Source: SIG565 sp045590755 (GTDB lineage: Bacteria > Bacillota > Clostridia > Oscillospirales > Acutalibacteraceae). From it: a stretch of 64,000 bases of DNA. Where the stretch lies: NCBI GenBank assembly GCA_045590755.1, contig JAZNRP010000020.1:8045-72044 (forward strand), written 5' to 3'. The notes beneath the pieces are model-generated. The model was not told the origin of the DNA. It searched no databases and worked only from the letters and a program-made list of their open reading frames with translations. Below are positions 50,621 to 59,546 of this stretch, piece by piece; within the stretch, counting starts at the first letter, position 1; every line of letters starts with the position of its first letter. The translations under genes and the position numbers were made by a program.

Positions 50621-51420
50621 AGCTACTTTCCCGTCTTTATATAGCGCTAATCTTAATTTTCCTTTATGCGCCCATTCTTGTTATGATTGTTTTTTCCTTT
50701 AACTCAGCAGAAAGCGTTTGGGTTTTTGAAAGCTTTTCTCTGCTATGGTATAAGGAATTAGCCTTTAACGGCGCCATGCTTACGGCTCTTCAGCACACAC
50801 TGATTATTGCAGTTTTGTCGGCTTTAATTTCAACCGTACTCGGCACTGCCGCAGCGGTAGGCATTATGTCAATCCGCAGTAAATTAACAAAAAGTCTTGT
50901 TATGTCTGTAACCAACATTCCTATGATGAATGCCGATATTGTTACAGGTATTTCGCTTATGCTTTTGTTTGTTTTTATGGGTAATTTAATTGCGCTTAAA
51001 GAATCTCTTGGATTTTTTACTGTTTTAATTGCGCATATTACCTTTAATTTACCTTATGTAATTTTGTCGGTTATTCCGCGCCTTAAGCAAACCGATATTC
51101 ACCTTTCCGAAGCGGCACTTGACCTTGGTTGCACACCACCGCAGGCCTTTTTTAAAGCGGTTTTACCGTCAATCTGGGCGGGAGTTTTCAGTGGCTTTAT
51201 TATGGCATTCACACTATCTCTTGATGACTTTGTTATCAGCTATTTCACCTGTGGACACTATCAGACCTTGCCTATTGTAATTTACAATATGACTAAGAAG
51301 ACGGTTACACCTGATGCCTACGCCCTTTCAACCATTATTTTTGTTGTGATTTTTGCTCTGCTGGTACTCTATAACACCATACAAAACAAGAGTCAGAAGA
51401 AAGGTGGGGCTCGAATATGA
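50617..51420 (+). CDS. potC: Spermidine/putrescine permease PotC
   Basis: Second permease, 267 residues, six spans, with the coupling loop EAALDLGCTPPQAFFKAVLPSIWAG and the family segment LDDFVISYFTCG. Start ATG overlaps the potB stop by 4 bases; the end overlaps potD by 4 bases. Confidence 0.94.
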   Translation: MKLLSRLYIALILIFLYAPILVMIVFSFNSAESVWVFESFSLLWYKELAFNGAMLTALQHTLIIAVLSALISTVLGTAAAVGIMSIRSKLTKSLVMSVTNIPMMNADIVTGISLMLLFVFMGNLIALKESLGFFTVLIAHITFNLPYVILSVIPRLKQTDIHLSEAALDLGCTPPQAFFKAVLPSIWAGVFSGFIMAFTLSLDDFVISYFTCGHYQTLPIVIYNMTKKTVTPDAYALSTIIFVVIFALLVLYNTIQNKSQKKGGARI

Positions 51421-52526
51421 GAAGGTTTATTTCAAATGTTTTGCTTATCGTTCTTACCCTTTCGTTAGTTTTTTTATTTTCAGGGTGCGGCTACACCTAC
51501 GCCGAATTAGACCTTAGGGCCACATACAATAAAGATTTAGCCGGTACTACGCTTAATGTTTATAACTGGGGTGAATATATTTCCGACGGCACTGATGACA
51601 GCATAGATGTTATTAAGGAATTTGAAAAATTAACCGGTATTAATGTGAATTATTCAACCTTTGACAGTAACGAAACTATGTATTCACAGCTAACCAAGGG
51701 CGGCGTTTCATACGATATTGTTGTCCCTTCGGATTATATGATTGAGCGCTTAATTAATGAAAATATGTTAGCAGAAATTGATACCGATAAAATTTCTAAT
51801 TTTGATTTAATTGATGAACAGTATAAGTCACTTTACTTCGACCCCGACAACAAATACAGTATAGCCTTCAGCGTAGGTCTTGTAGGTTTAATTTATAATA
51901 AGACCGTGGTTACACAAACACCCGATAGTTGGGAAATACTTTGGGATGAGCAGTACCGCGACCAAATACTTATGTTTAATAATCCGCGCGATGCATTTGC
52001 TATTGCCCAGTTCAGACTTTCACAGGATTTAAACAGTACCGATAAGTCACAATGGGATGCTGCCGCAAAATTGCTAATTGAGCAAAAGCCCTTTTTGCAG
52101 TCTTATGTAATGGACGAGGTGTACGGAAAAATGGAAACCGGCGAAGCAGCCCTTGCCCCCTACTATGCGGGTGACTTCCTTACAATGTACGAAAACAATG
52201 AAGATTTAGCCTTTGTTTACCCAAAAGAAGGCACAAATATATTTGTTGATTCGATTTGTATTCCGAAAAACACCGCCAATTATGAAGCGGCAATTATGTT
52301 TATAAACTTCCTATTGGAACCCGATATCGCGCTTGCGAATGCAGAATATATTGGTTATGCGTCACCAAATACTGCAGTTGTGAGCAATCCTGAATATTAC
52401 TATTATCAGAACGAAATTCTCTACCCCGATGCTGAAGCACTTCCAAAAACACAGTACTTTCACGATATTGATTCAACAATCCGTAACTATTACGAAAACC
52501 TTTGGATAGATGTTAAGTTGCATTAA
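51417..52526 (+). CDS. potD: Spermidine/putrescine-binding lipoprotein PotD
   Basis: The substrate-binding protein has a lipoprotein signal with Cys24 in the lipobox FSGC. The mature part contains LNVYNWGEYIS, the typical PotD start with the Trp-Gly-Glu that lines the polyamine pocket, then YDIVVPSDYMIERL and FAIAQFRLS. Length 369 is normal. It is the last gene of the operon and is followed by a shared terminator. Confidence 0.94.
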   Translation: MRRFISNVLLIVLTLSLVFLFSGCGYTYAELDLRATYNKDLAGTTLNVYNWGEYISDGTDDSIDVIKEFEKLTGINVNYSTFDSNETMYSQLTKGGVSYDIVVPSDYMIERLINENMLAEIDTDKISNFDLIDEQYKSLYFDPDNKYSIAFSVGLVGLIYNKTVVTQTPDSWEILWDEQYRDQILMFNNPRDAFAIAQFRLSQDLNSTDKSQWDAAAKLLIEQKPFLQSYVMDEVYGKMETGEAALAPYYAGDFLTMYENNEDLAFVYPKEGTNIFVDSICIPKNTANYEAAIMFINFLLEPDIALANAEYIGYASPNTAVVSNPEYYYYQNEILYPDAEALPKTQYFHDIDSTIRNYYENLWIDVKLH

Positions 52527-52564
52527 AAAAGAGCTTGAAACGAAATGAAGTTTCAAGCTCTTTT
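52527..52564. terminator. Bidirectional terminator between potD and xerD
   Basis: AAAAGAGCTTGAAAC / GTTTCAAGCTCTTTT, a 15-bp stem with an 8-base loop between converging genes. Confidence 0.9.
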
Positions 52565-53453
52565 AATTTGCTAACGGATGATATTTTTTATAAGCCGATG
52601 CGTATTTATTTTTCATTAATTGCGCATAAATCTGAGTTGACGAAATATCGGAATGACCGAGCATTTCCTGAATATCACTCAGCGGTGCGCCGTTTTCAAG
52701 AAGATGCGCCGCAAAGGAATGACGAAGGGTGTGCGGTGTAATGTCCTTATTAATTTTAGCAGATGCGGCGTATTGCTTTACTATTTTCCAGAAGCCTTGG
52801 CGAGTAAGGGGTTGTCCGTTCATATTGGTGAACAGCCTATCTTCATCGGGATTCATTACCACAACATCCCGTACCTGTAATATGTAATTTCTGATAGCCT
52901 TAACCGCCTGCGGGTAAATGGGTATGATTCTTTCACCCTTTTTGTCTCCGTGCAGATGTAAAATGCCTACCTGAATATTTATATCGCTTAATTTGAGTTC
53001 TATAAGCTCTGTAACCCTGATACCTGTTGCATACAAAAGCTCGAGCATCGCCTTATCTCTGCAGCTTTTATAGTCCTTACCATCGGGTTGATTTAATAGC
53101 TCAATTACTTCCTTGTTGGTTAAAACCTGCGGTAATTTTTTAACCGCACTGTGCTTGGCTAAATTAACCATTGGGGACTCCGCAATAACCTTTTCGCGTA
53201 AAAGATAATTAAAATAACATCTTAGTGTTGCTAATGTACGCATAACACTTGATTCGCTCTGCCCGTTAAAGCTCATATATTGCTCATACTTTTTTATAAC
53301 ATCAGCAGATACTGAATACGGCTTTTTAATCTTATTAAGGGTGCAGTATGTGAAAAATTTTTGCAAATCTCGCATATAGGATTCAATTGTGTTTTTTGAA
53401 GATTTCTTCTCATTAACCAGATAATTTTCAAAATCTTCCGAGTAATTTGCCAT
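52563..53453 (-). CDS. xerD: Tyrosine recombinase XerD-like
   Basis: The 296-residue protein has the core-binding domain (about 1-95) and the catalytic domain with Arg in ATGIRVTEL, Lys in GDKKGER, His-x-x-Arg in PHTLRHSFA, His in LGHSD and Tyr in TQIYAQL. It is the length and layout of XerD, which resolves chromosome dimers at dif. The start at 53453 (ATG) has AAAGGA 10 bases upstream; GTG at 53462 is too close to it. In Bacillus xerD (ripX) lies near spoIIM, as here. Confidence 0.93.
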   Translation of the reverse strand: MANYSEDFENYLVNEKKSSKNTIESYMRDLQKFFTYCTLNKIKKPYSVSADVIKKYEQYMSFNGQSESSVMRTLATLRCYFNYLLREKVIAESPMVNLAKHSAVKKLPQVLTNKEVIELLNQPDGKDYKSCRDKAMLELLYATGIRVTELIELKLSDINIQVGILHLHGDKKGERIIPIYPQAVKAIRNYILQVRDVVVMNPDEDRLFTNMNGQPLTRQGFWKIVKQYAASAKINKDITPHTLRHSFAAHLLENGAPLSDIQEMLGHSDISSTQIYAQLMKNKYASAYKKYHPLAN

Positions 53454-53470
53454 ATTTTTCACATCCTTTT

Positions 53471-54100
53471 TTAAAAATTAAAATATTTAATAAATGAAAA
53501 TGTAAGCACGGCATCAAGCAGTGATGCGCCTACAAAAACAAGCAAGAAAACAACAAACTTTTTACAGTAGCCCTTAAAGCCCGAATAAATATTAGGATTC
53601 TTAGCATTTGGCATTGTGATGCGAAGTAGCTGTAAAGAAAAGTAAAACGATTCGCGACTCAAAAGCAAATAGCCCAACACCGAAATTAGTGTACAAGGAA
53701 TAAGTATTAAAGAATTAAATGCAACACCTTGTAGCAGATAGTTACTGTAAAGATAACCTGTAAAGACACCATAATCAAATCCGCAGTAACAAACAAGTAT
53801 TGGTATTAAAATAATGCCCACAACCGATGTGCCGCACAAAAAAACAATAAGACAAATGGGCAAAAAAGATAAAAAAGCATTATAAAGAATTTTTAAAAAT
53901 GTAGCACTGCTTCGCAACTGAACATAGGCACTAAAATCCGCCGCCGCAATCGTGGAAACTGCGCTACTGCTTTTTAGCCAAAGCACACCCAAAACAATTC
54001 CTAACACATAAGAAATCAGTGTGAAAATTACAAATTTGTTTTTAGCAAAAAAATCAAAAAATTTATTTCTGTTTAAATTAAAAATTGCCGAATTTCTCAT
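53471..54100 (-). CDS. spoIIM: Stage II sporulation protein M-like membrane protein
   Basis: The 209-residue protein has five hydrophobic spans and the SpoIIM layout, including VLGIVLGVLW near the N-terminus and FLSFLPICLIVFLCGTSVVG. In Bacillus SpoIIM is part of the DMP complex with SpoIID and SpoIIP that drives engulfment. The ATG at 54100 is preferred: GGAGG lies 9 bases upstream, while a longer frame to 54145 crosses the candidate sigma-E promoter. It is followed 18 bases later by xerD. Confidence 0.85.
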   Translation of the reverse strand: MRNSAIFNLNRNKFFDFFAKNKFVIFTLISYVLGIVLGVLWLKSSSAVSTIAAADFSAYVQLRSSATFLKILYNAFLSFLPICLIVFLCGTSVVGIILIPILVCYCGFDYGVFTGYLYSNYLLQGVAFNSLILIPCTLISVLGYLLLSRESFYFSLQLLRITMPNAKNPNIYSGFKGYCKKFVVFLLVFVGASLLDAVLTFSFIKYFNF

Positions 54101-54123
54101 ATCAACATCCTCCGTCTGATAAA

Positions 54124-54153
54124 AATATATGTCAGCAGCGGACAAGATATAAC
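54124..54153 (-). promoter_or_regulatory. Candidate sigma-E promoter of spoIIM
   Basis: On the minus strand GTTATATC (54153-54146), 14 bases, then CATATATT (54131-54124) match 6 of 8 positions each of the sigma-E elements GTCATATT and CATACAAT with allowed spacing. spoIIM is a sigma-E target in Bacillus. Confidence 0.5.
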
Positions 54154-54244
54154 AAAAAACTATATTTTGATTTAAAAGTTCTTAAAACAACAATATGTAG
54201 TGATTCCGATATTATGTAACCTAAATTTCGGAAAGTCCAAACAT

Positions 54245-54302
54245 AAAAAAAGCACACCCGAAAAGGTACAACCATCAAAAATCACGATGATTCCAAAGGT
54301 GT
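54245..54302 (-). ncRNA. Predicted ~58-nt RNA or leader attenuator upstream of spoIIM
   Basis: Starting at the predicted +1 (54302), the RNA has a 5' ACACC that can pair with GGTGT (54258-54254), an internal AATCA-TCG-TGATT hairpin (54292-54280) and a run of seven U (54251-54245). The segment GTACC (54269-54265) competes with ACACC for the same GGTGT and would form a terminator hairpin just before the U-run. No ORF with a ribosome-binding site lies in it. Confidence 0.4.
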
Positions 54303-54308
54303 ATTATA

Positions 54309-54337
54309 GTTATACAACATTTTTTATGTTATGTCAA
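54309..54337 (-). promoter_or_regulatory. Strong promoter upstream of the predicted small RNA
   Basis: On the minus strand TTGACA (54337-54332) and TATAAC (54314-54309) are 17 bases apart. The predicted start is the first base of the structured RNA. Confidence 0.7.
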
Positions 54338-54361
54338 CAACAATTTTTATTAAAAAATATA

Positions 54362-54385
54362 TTATGTTAACTTATTATGTAAACT
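54362..54385 (+). other. Tandem XerD-arm-like half sites (dif-like)
   Basis: TTATGTTAACT (54362-54372) and TTATGTAAACT (54375-54385) both match the XerD arm of Firmicutes dif (TTATGTAAACT; second copy perfect). The left XerC arm is poor (6 of 11), so a complete dif is not supported. Confidence 0.3.
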
Positions 54386-54455
54386 ATACAAGATATAGAT
54401 TTTCCCCTATTCTTAAGACCTATTAGTAGCGTTTGAATTTTAAATTTTTTTAAAA

Positions 54456-54484
54456 TTGATTTTAAAATAATTATATGTTATAAT
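54456..54484 (+). promoter_or_regulatory. Promoter of the SDR gene
   Basis: TTGATT (54456-54461) and TATAAT (54479-54484) are 17 bases apart, with TGT just before the -10 as an extended -10. Confidence 0.75.
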
Positions 54485-54516
54485 TGTAACGAAATTACAG
54501 TTAGGGGTTAGTAAAA

Positions 54517-55257
54517 ATGAAGAATAATAAAACAGTAATTGTCACTGGAGCATCAAAGGGAATTGGGGCCGACATTGCAATTCATTTTGCGGAGAAGGGC
54601 TACAATGTTGTTATCAACTACAACTCATCTGCACCCTCTGCCCTACTCTTGCAGCGGTCATTAGCCGAAAACGGATTTTCGGTTATTGCCCACAAGGCAA
54701 ATGTTACAAATAAGCTCGAAGTAGAACTCATGATAAAAGAAGCAATCTATCACTTTGGGTCGGTTGATATTTTTGTGAATAATGCAGGTATTTGCCACGA
54801 AGCATTGCTGACAGATACCGAGGAATATGACATTGATAATTTGATTGATGTAAACCTAAAGGGTGTAATTAACTGTTGTAAAGCCGTTTTACCACATATG
54901 ATTGAGAGAAAAAATGGCAAAATCATTAACATTTCATCGGTTTGGGGACTTACCGGCGGAGCCTGTGAAAGTATTTATTCCGCAACCAAGGCAGGTGTAA
55001 TTGGTCTTACAAAGGCCTTGGCAAAAGAAGTTGGCCCCAGTAATATAACGGTTAACTGTATTGCCCCCGGTATGATTGACACACAAATGAATTCTTCACT
55101 GACTGATGAAGAAAAGAAAGATTTTACCGACAAGCTGCCTATTTCCCGTATCGGTACAACGACAGAAATTGCCGAAACCGCACTTTTCTTAGCCTCTGAT
55201 GCCGCAGATTACATAACAGGACAAACCATCGCCGTTGACGGTGGATTAACAATATAA
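54517..55257 (+). CDS. Short-chain dehydrogenase/reductase, FabG-like
   Basis: A classical SDR of 246 residues with the NAD(P) motif TGASKGIG, NNAG, the catalytic Ser in INISSVWG and the pair YSATK, and a C-terminal ending ITGQTIAVDGGL, which is typical of 3-oxoacyl-ACP reductase FabG. A stand-alone copy away from a fab cluster could instead reduce another ketone. The GGGG-rich site 12 bases upstream and a good promoter indicate a monocistronic gene. It converges on mutS2. Confidence 0.88.
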   Translation: MKNNKTVIVTGASKGIGADIAIHFAEKGYNVVINYNSSAPSALLLQRSLAENGFSVIAHKANVTNKLEVELMIKEAIYHFGSVDIFVNNAGICHEALLTDTEEYDIDNLIDVNLKGVINCCKAVLPHMIERKNGKIINISSVWGLTGGACESIYSATKAGVIGLTKALAKEVGPSNITVNCIAPGMIDTQMNSSLTDEEKKDFTDKLPISRIGTTTEIAETALFLASDAADYITGQTIAVDGGLTI

Positions 55258-55297
55258 AAAAATAAGGACCGAACGAAAAGTTCAGTCCTTATTTTTT
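55257..55297. terminator. Bidirectional terminator between the SDR gene and mutS2
   Basis: AAAAAATAAGGAC-GAAC / GTTC-GTCCTTATTTTTT hairpin with one mismatch lies between converging stop codons. Confidence 0.85.
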
Positions 55298-57677
55298 ATC
55301 GGTTGATTTCTGCTATTGTAACACCGTTTTCGCCCTCACCGAACATGCCTATTCTGAAGGATTTAATCGATTTATGGTGACGGAGATGGTCTTGCACTGC
55401 CTTACGCAAAACCCCTGTCCCTTTACCGTGTATTATGGTAACTGACCCCAGTCCCGACAAAACCGCACTATCAATAAACCTATCAAGCGCAATTATACCT
55501 TCATCCGTTGCCATACCGCGCATATCTAATTCTGAATTTGCTATGCGCTCGGCTTTTGATATTATACCTGTTACGGCACGCTTTTTAACTTTAGGGGTAA
55601 AACCCCCTTCAATTAAAATAATATTTTCTATATCTGTCCAGATTGTAATATTACCCGAATGTACCTTTACTTTTTTATCTTTTATTTCAAGTACATCCCC
55701 GTCTTTATCTAAATCAGACAGTTTTATATGGTCACCCACCACTAACGGACGCGGCAAAACATAGTTATTGTTTCTTTTTTTCACTGGGTTTGCTTCATCC
55801 AACATTGAATTAATAGTACCTTTTACAAGTCTTGAAGCATCCGAATAACCTGTAGCGGATTTTTCTTTTGCAGCCTTTTTACGAATATCATCAAGCTGAT
55901 TAAGAAGTTCATTAGACTTATATCGGGTGTTTTCTATAAGATTGTCTGCCTGTTCGCGTGCTTTGTGAATAATTTTTTTGCATTCTGCTTCAGCCTTTTC
56001 TAAAAGCTTATCAGCCTTTTCCTTTTCTTCATTAATTGTGCGAGATAGGCGTTCCATCTCCTTACGCTCGGCCGCGGCTTTTTGCCTTTCTGATTCAAGC
56101 GATGTAATTATATTTTCAAATTTTTTATCTTCTTCGGAAATATAGTTTCCTGCATTTTCAATAATATCATCATCAATTCCAAGCTTCTTTGAAATTGCAA
56201 AGGCATTAGAACGACCGGGTACACCAATCATCAATTTATATGTCGGTTGCAGAGTTTCAACATTAAATTCGCAAGATGCATTTTCAACACCTGCAGTCTC
56301 AATGGCATACGACTTTAACTCTGCATAGTGAGTAGTGGCTGCAATTCTGCACCCCTTTTGAAAAAGCTTATGCAAAATTGCCCTTGCTAATGCCGCACCT
56401 TCCACAGGGTCGGTACCTGCACCTAATTCATCAAGCAGTACAAGGCTAAAGGGTGTAGCATTGTCAAGTATTGACACAATATTAACCATATGTGAAGAGA
56501 AGGTTGATAATGACTGCTCAATACTCTGCTCGTCACCGATATCAACAAGTATTTTATCAAAAATACAAATTTCACTCATATCATCACACGGAATTAAAAG
56601 TCCGCACATTGTCATAAGAGTAAGCAAGCCTATGGTTTTTAGTGTAACGGTTTTACCACCCGTATTGGGTCCTGTGATAATCAGTGAATTATACTCTGTG
56701 CCGAGTGTTAAAGAAATCGGCACCACATCCTTAGAATTTATCAAAGGATGCCGCGCATTTTTAAGAATTACTCTGCCGTCAGTATTGATTTTAGGCAGGG
56801 TTGCTTTTTGTTTATAGGCTAAATTTGCCTTAGCAAAAATCACAGATAGTGTGACAAGAGCTTTATAGGATGACTTAATTGTTTCTGCAAAGGTTGCTGC
56901 TTCGGCAGATAATTCTGCTAAAATACGCTCAATTTCTTCCCTTTCCTTAAGTCGCAGAACGCGTAAATCATTATTAATTTCAACCACCGACATAGGCTCA
57001 ATGAAAAGAGTTGCACCGGAAGAAGATGAATCGTGCACAATACCCGAAAAAACGCCGCGAAATTCGGCTTTTACAGGCACTACGAATCTACCGTCACGCT
57101 GAGTAATAATCGCTTCCTGCAAATATTTTGCACTATCTTTATTGCGCACTATTTTTTCAAGTCTTTCCCTTATATTCGCAGATGCGGAAAGAATATTTCT
57201 TCTTATATTTTTTAGCGTGGTTGATGCATCATCATTTAAATCTTCATCATTTTTAATACTTGAAAAAATCTTTTGTTCGAAATAATTATTGGGGGTTAGA
57301 CTATTAAATAAATAATCAATTTTAGATTCATTTTCTTTATCAAATGAAGAGCGCCATTCGTAAAGCACACGAACAGAGCGCAAGGTTTCGCCGATGTCTA
57401 AAAGCTCTCTAAAAGACAAAGAAGCCCCGACCGTCGCACGAGCAAGGGCAGCAGAATTATCTACTGCCTTACCGAATGACGGTGAGAGCGTTTTAGCTAA
57501 CATATTGTATGCCGCCCAAGTTTCCTGAAGAGAAGCTTCAACTCTGGTTATATCGGTGTTAATCGGGGTCTCAAGCGCCATTTTTGCCGCATCAGACAGA
57601 GCCGTTTCGCGCGACAGCATTTCCAATATCTTATTTAGTTCTAATGTTTCGGCATATTTTTTTAAATTGGTTTGCAT
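55296..57677 (-). CDS. mutS2: Endonuclease MutS2
   Basis: MutS2 suppresses recombination and rescues collided ribosomes in Firmicutes. The core and clamp region (about 1-320) is followed by the ATPase with Walker A GPNTGGKTVTL, Walker B VLLDELGAGTDP, and TTHYAEL. A long coiled coil follows, then the C-terminal Smr endonuclease domain with LDMRGMA and the HGKGTG motif. Length 793 is normal. It is 10 bases downstream of recO in a compact run that starts with yqfC. Confidence 0.96.
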   Translation of the reverse strand: MQTNLKKYAETLELNKILEMLSRETALSDAAKMALETPINTDITRVEASLQETWAAYNMLAKTLSPSFGKAVDNSAALARATVGASLSFRELLDIGETLRSVRVLYEWRSSFDKENESKIDYLFNSLTPNNYFEQKIFSSIKNDEDLNDDASTTLKNIRRNILSASANIRERLEKIVRNKDSAKYLQEAIITQRDGRFVVPVKAEFRGVFSGIVHDSSSSGATLFIEPMSVVEINNDLRVLRLKEREEIERILAELSAEAATFAETIKSSYKALVTLSVIFAKANLAYKQKATLPKINTDGRVILKNARHPLINSKDVVPISLTLGTEYNSLIITGPNTGGKTVTLKTIGLLTLMTMCGLLIPCDDMSEICIFDKILVDIGDEQSIEQSLSTFSSHMVNIVSILDNATPFSLVLLDELGAGTDPVEGAALARAILHKLFQKGCRIAATTHYAELKSYAIETAGVENASCEFNVETLQPTYKLMIGVPGRSNAFAISKKLGIDDDIIENAGNYISEEDKKFENIITSLESERQKAAAERKEMERLSRTINEEKEKADKLLEKAEAECKKIIHKAREQADNLIENTRYKSNELLNQLDDIRKKAAKEKSATGYSDASRLVKGTINSMLDEANPVKKRNNNYVLPRPLVVGDHIKLSDLDKDGDVLEIKDKKVKVHSGNITIWTDIENIILIEGGFTPKVKKRAVTGIISKAERIANSELDMRGMATDEGIIALDRFIDSAVLSGLGSVTIIHGKGTGVLRKAVQDHLRHHKSIKSFRIGMFGEGENGVTIAEINR

Positions 57678-57687
57678 CTATGTACTC

Positions 57688-58428
57688 CTAATCCAAACTA
57701 TAGTAAAAATCCAAAGTCTTGAATTTTCTTTCGGTTTGGGAAATGAGAAATTTTTCAGTAATTTTCGAGAGTCTCTTAGCCTTTTCGTCAGGTATTGAGA
57801 ACGAAAAAACCTTTTCAAAATCGCTATAAACAATATGGCGCATTGCGGAAATTAAGGTTGAATCCAAATATATGCCGCCGTCATTCTCTGTAACACAGTT
57901 TTTGCAGTGAAGAATTCCGTCATCGCTATAAAAATACATCTCATTTTCGTTAAAACAACCGCAGTTATCACACAGCAACAAATTAGGCATATAACCTGAA
58001 ACCGATAGCGCCCTTAGTTCAAAAATTGATTTTAAAAGTGGCGTAAAGATTCGTTCCGAATTGATATGATAAAAGCAGTTAAGCAACAGTCTTAGCATAT
58101 CGTGAGAGTCCTGGTCAGGCGGTGACAACACCTCTGCCGCCTCACAAAAATACTGACCGAGTGATAACATCTTAACATCGCTACCAATTTTAAAGAAATT
58201 GTGTTTTAAAAACGCATCGCTTACACGAAAGCTGTCCTTGACTTCTCTTAAAGTAAAATCAGAATAACAAAGAGCAGATGTTGCAGCATAGTATTTACTT
58301 TTAAGTTTTTTAGCACCCGATGCAAAGGCTTTGATTATTCCGTAATCCTTAGTTAAAAGTGTTAAAAGGCGGTCGCTCTCGCCTACATCCATCACCTTTA
58401 TCACCAGTGCTTCTGTTTTTATCGGCAT
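57688..58428 (-). CDS. recO: DNA repair protein RecO
   Basis: RecO loads RecA with RecR. The N-terminal OB fold starts IKTEALVIKVMDVGESDRLLTLL, and the zinc finger has CDNCG and CKNC (four Cys). Length 246 is normal. Its first 80 bases overlap the end of the YqzL-like frame in another reading frame, so it is probably translationally coupled to that gene. Confidence 0.94.
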   Translation of the reverse strand: MPIKTEALVIKVMDVGESDRLLTLLTKDYGIIKAFASGAKKLKSKYYAATSALCYSDFTLREVKDSFRVSDAFLKHNFFKIGSDVKMLSLGQYFCEAAEVLSPPDQDSHDMLRLLLNCFYHINSERIFTPLLKSIFELRALSVSGYMPNLLLCDNCGCFNENEMYFYSDDGILHCKNCVTENDGGIYLDSTLISAMRHIVYSDFEKVFSFSIPDEKAKRLSKITEKFLISQTERKFKTLDFYYSLD

Positions 58429-58525
58429 TGTTATTTTCCTTACTGTTCTGCAGTTTTTTGTATTCTATATAAAATTCAATATTACCTGTTTTTGCGAAAT
58501 TTTTCCATATATCTTCCAAGCCCAT
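58349..58525 (-). CDS. yqzL: YqzL-like small protein
   Basis: The N-terminus MGLEDIWKNFAKTGNIEFYI matches YqzL, a ~47-residue protein encoded between era and recO in Bacillus; the core is the W-x-x-F-x-x-TG-x-I pattern. The ATG at 58525 has GGAGT upstream and is 9 bases inside a GTG frame. Here the chain runs 58 residues and its polar C-terminal part (after YKKLQN) overlaps recO by 80 bases. Function is unknown. Confidence 0.75.
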   Translation of the reverse strand: MGLEDIWKNFAKTGNIEFYIEYKKLQNSKENNNADKNRSTGDKGDGCRRERPPFNTFN

Positions 58526-58608
58526 AATAATCACTCCGTAAATTAAATTACATTAACCGTCCGTGTTAATAATTTGCCCGAAAGAATAAAGCATATAATA
58601 GGAAAAAA

Positions 58609-59535
58609 TTACTGTCCGATACCAAAGCTGTTAATTAAATTCTGTCGGTTGCGCCAGTCCTCTTTTACCTTTACCCAAAGCTTCAAATCGGCCTTAATTC
58701 CAAAGAATTTTTCAATGTCGTATCTTGCAAGTTTTCCTACCTTTTTAAGCATTTCTCCGCCTTTTCCGATAACTATACCTTTGTGTGATGACTTTTCACA
58801 GTATATTACCGCCTCAATACACAAAAGCGGCTCACCGTATGCGGTATCACGCTCATAAAAGCGTTCAATATCAACCGCTATACCGTGCGGAACCTCCTTA
58901 CTTAGTGAATTAAGTAATTTTTCTCTTATAACTTCAGCAACCATAACCTTGTCCGGTTGGTCTGTAAAATCATCATCAGCAAAATAGTGGACTGATTTTT
59001 TGGCAAATTTCTCGGCTTCGCCGATTAATGCTTCAACACCATCGCCATTTTTTGCAGAGAAAGGCACCACGGCATCAAAATTTAACCTTGTCATATATTT
59101 TGTAATTATTGATAGCAGTTCTTCCTTATCTTCCAACAAATCAATTTTATTAATACCCAGAATAGCCTTAAGCTTACGGCGTTTTATTTCATCTATTAAT
59201 TCTTGCTCTGCGGCGGGTATTTCGCCCTCCTCCAAATTGAATTTGGGCGCGGCATCCACAATCAGAATTACGGCATCGACATCAGTAAGACCTGTAGTTA
59301 CCGCCTTAATCATATTTTCACCAAGTGTGTTATGCGGTCGATGAAAACCCGGTGTATCAATTAGTACGAGTTGCAGCTCATCCTTATTGATAATACCCAT
59401 AATTCTGGTTCTTGTGGTTTGCGGTTTGTCTGACACAATTGAAACCTTGTGACCGAGAGCCCTGTTCACAAATGAAGATTTACCGACATTCGGTCTTCCG
59501 ACAATGCCGATAAATGCAGATGTTTTATCAAGCAA
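58609..59535 (-). CDS. era: GTPase Era
   Basis: Era assists 16S rRNA maturation. G1 GRPNVGKSS, G2 region TTRTRIMG, G3 DTPGFHRP, G4 NKIDLL and G5 SAKNG are all present, and the C-terminal KH domain has GIVIGKGGEMLKKVG. Length 308 is usual. It is 11 bases after ybeY. Confidence 0.97.
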   Translation of the reverse strand: MLDKTSAFIGIVGRPNVGKSSFVNRALGHKVSIVSDKPQTTRTRIMGIINKDELQLVLIDTPGFHRPHNTLGENMIKAVTTGLTDVDAVILIVDAAPKFNLEEGEIPAAEQELIDEIKRRKLKAILGINKIDLLEDKEELLSIITKYMTRLNFDAVVPFSAKNGDGVEALIGEAEKFAKKSVHYFADDDFTDQPDKVMVAEVIREKLLNSLSKEVPHGIAVDIERFYERDTAYGEPLLCIEAVIYCEKSSHKGIVIGKGGEMLKKVGKLARYDIEKFFGIKADLKLWVKVKEDWRNRQNLINSFGIGQ

Positions 59536-59546
59536 ATTTATTTCCC

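Noticed and set aside
54345..54372. Complete dif site
   Set aside because: The right arm and centre fit, but the left arm matches only 6 of 11 bases of the Firmicutes consensus, within reach of chance in AT-rich DNA.
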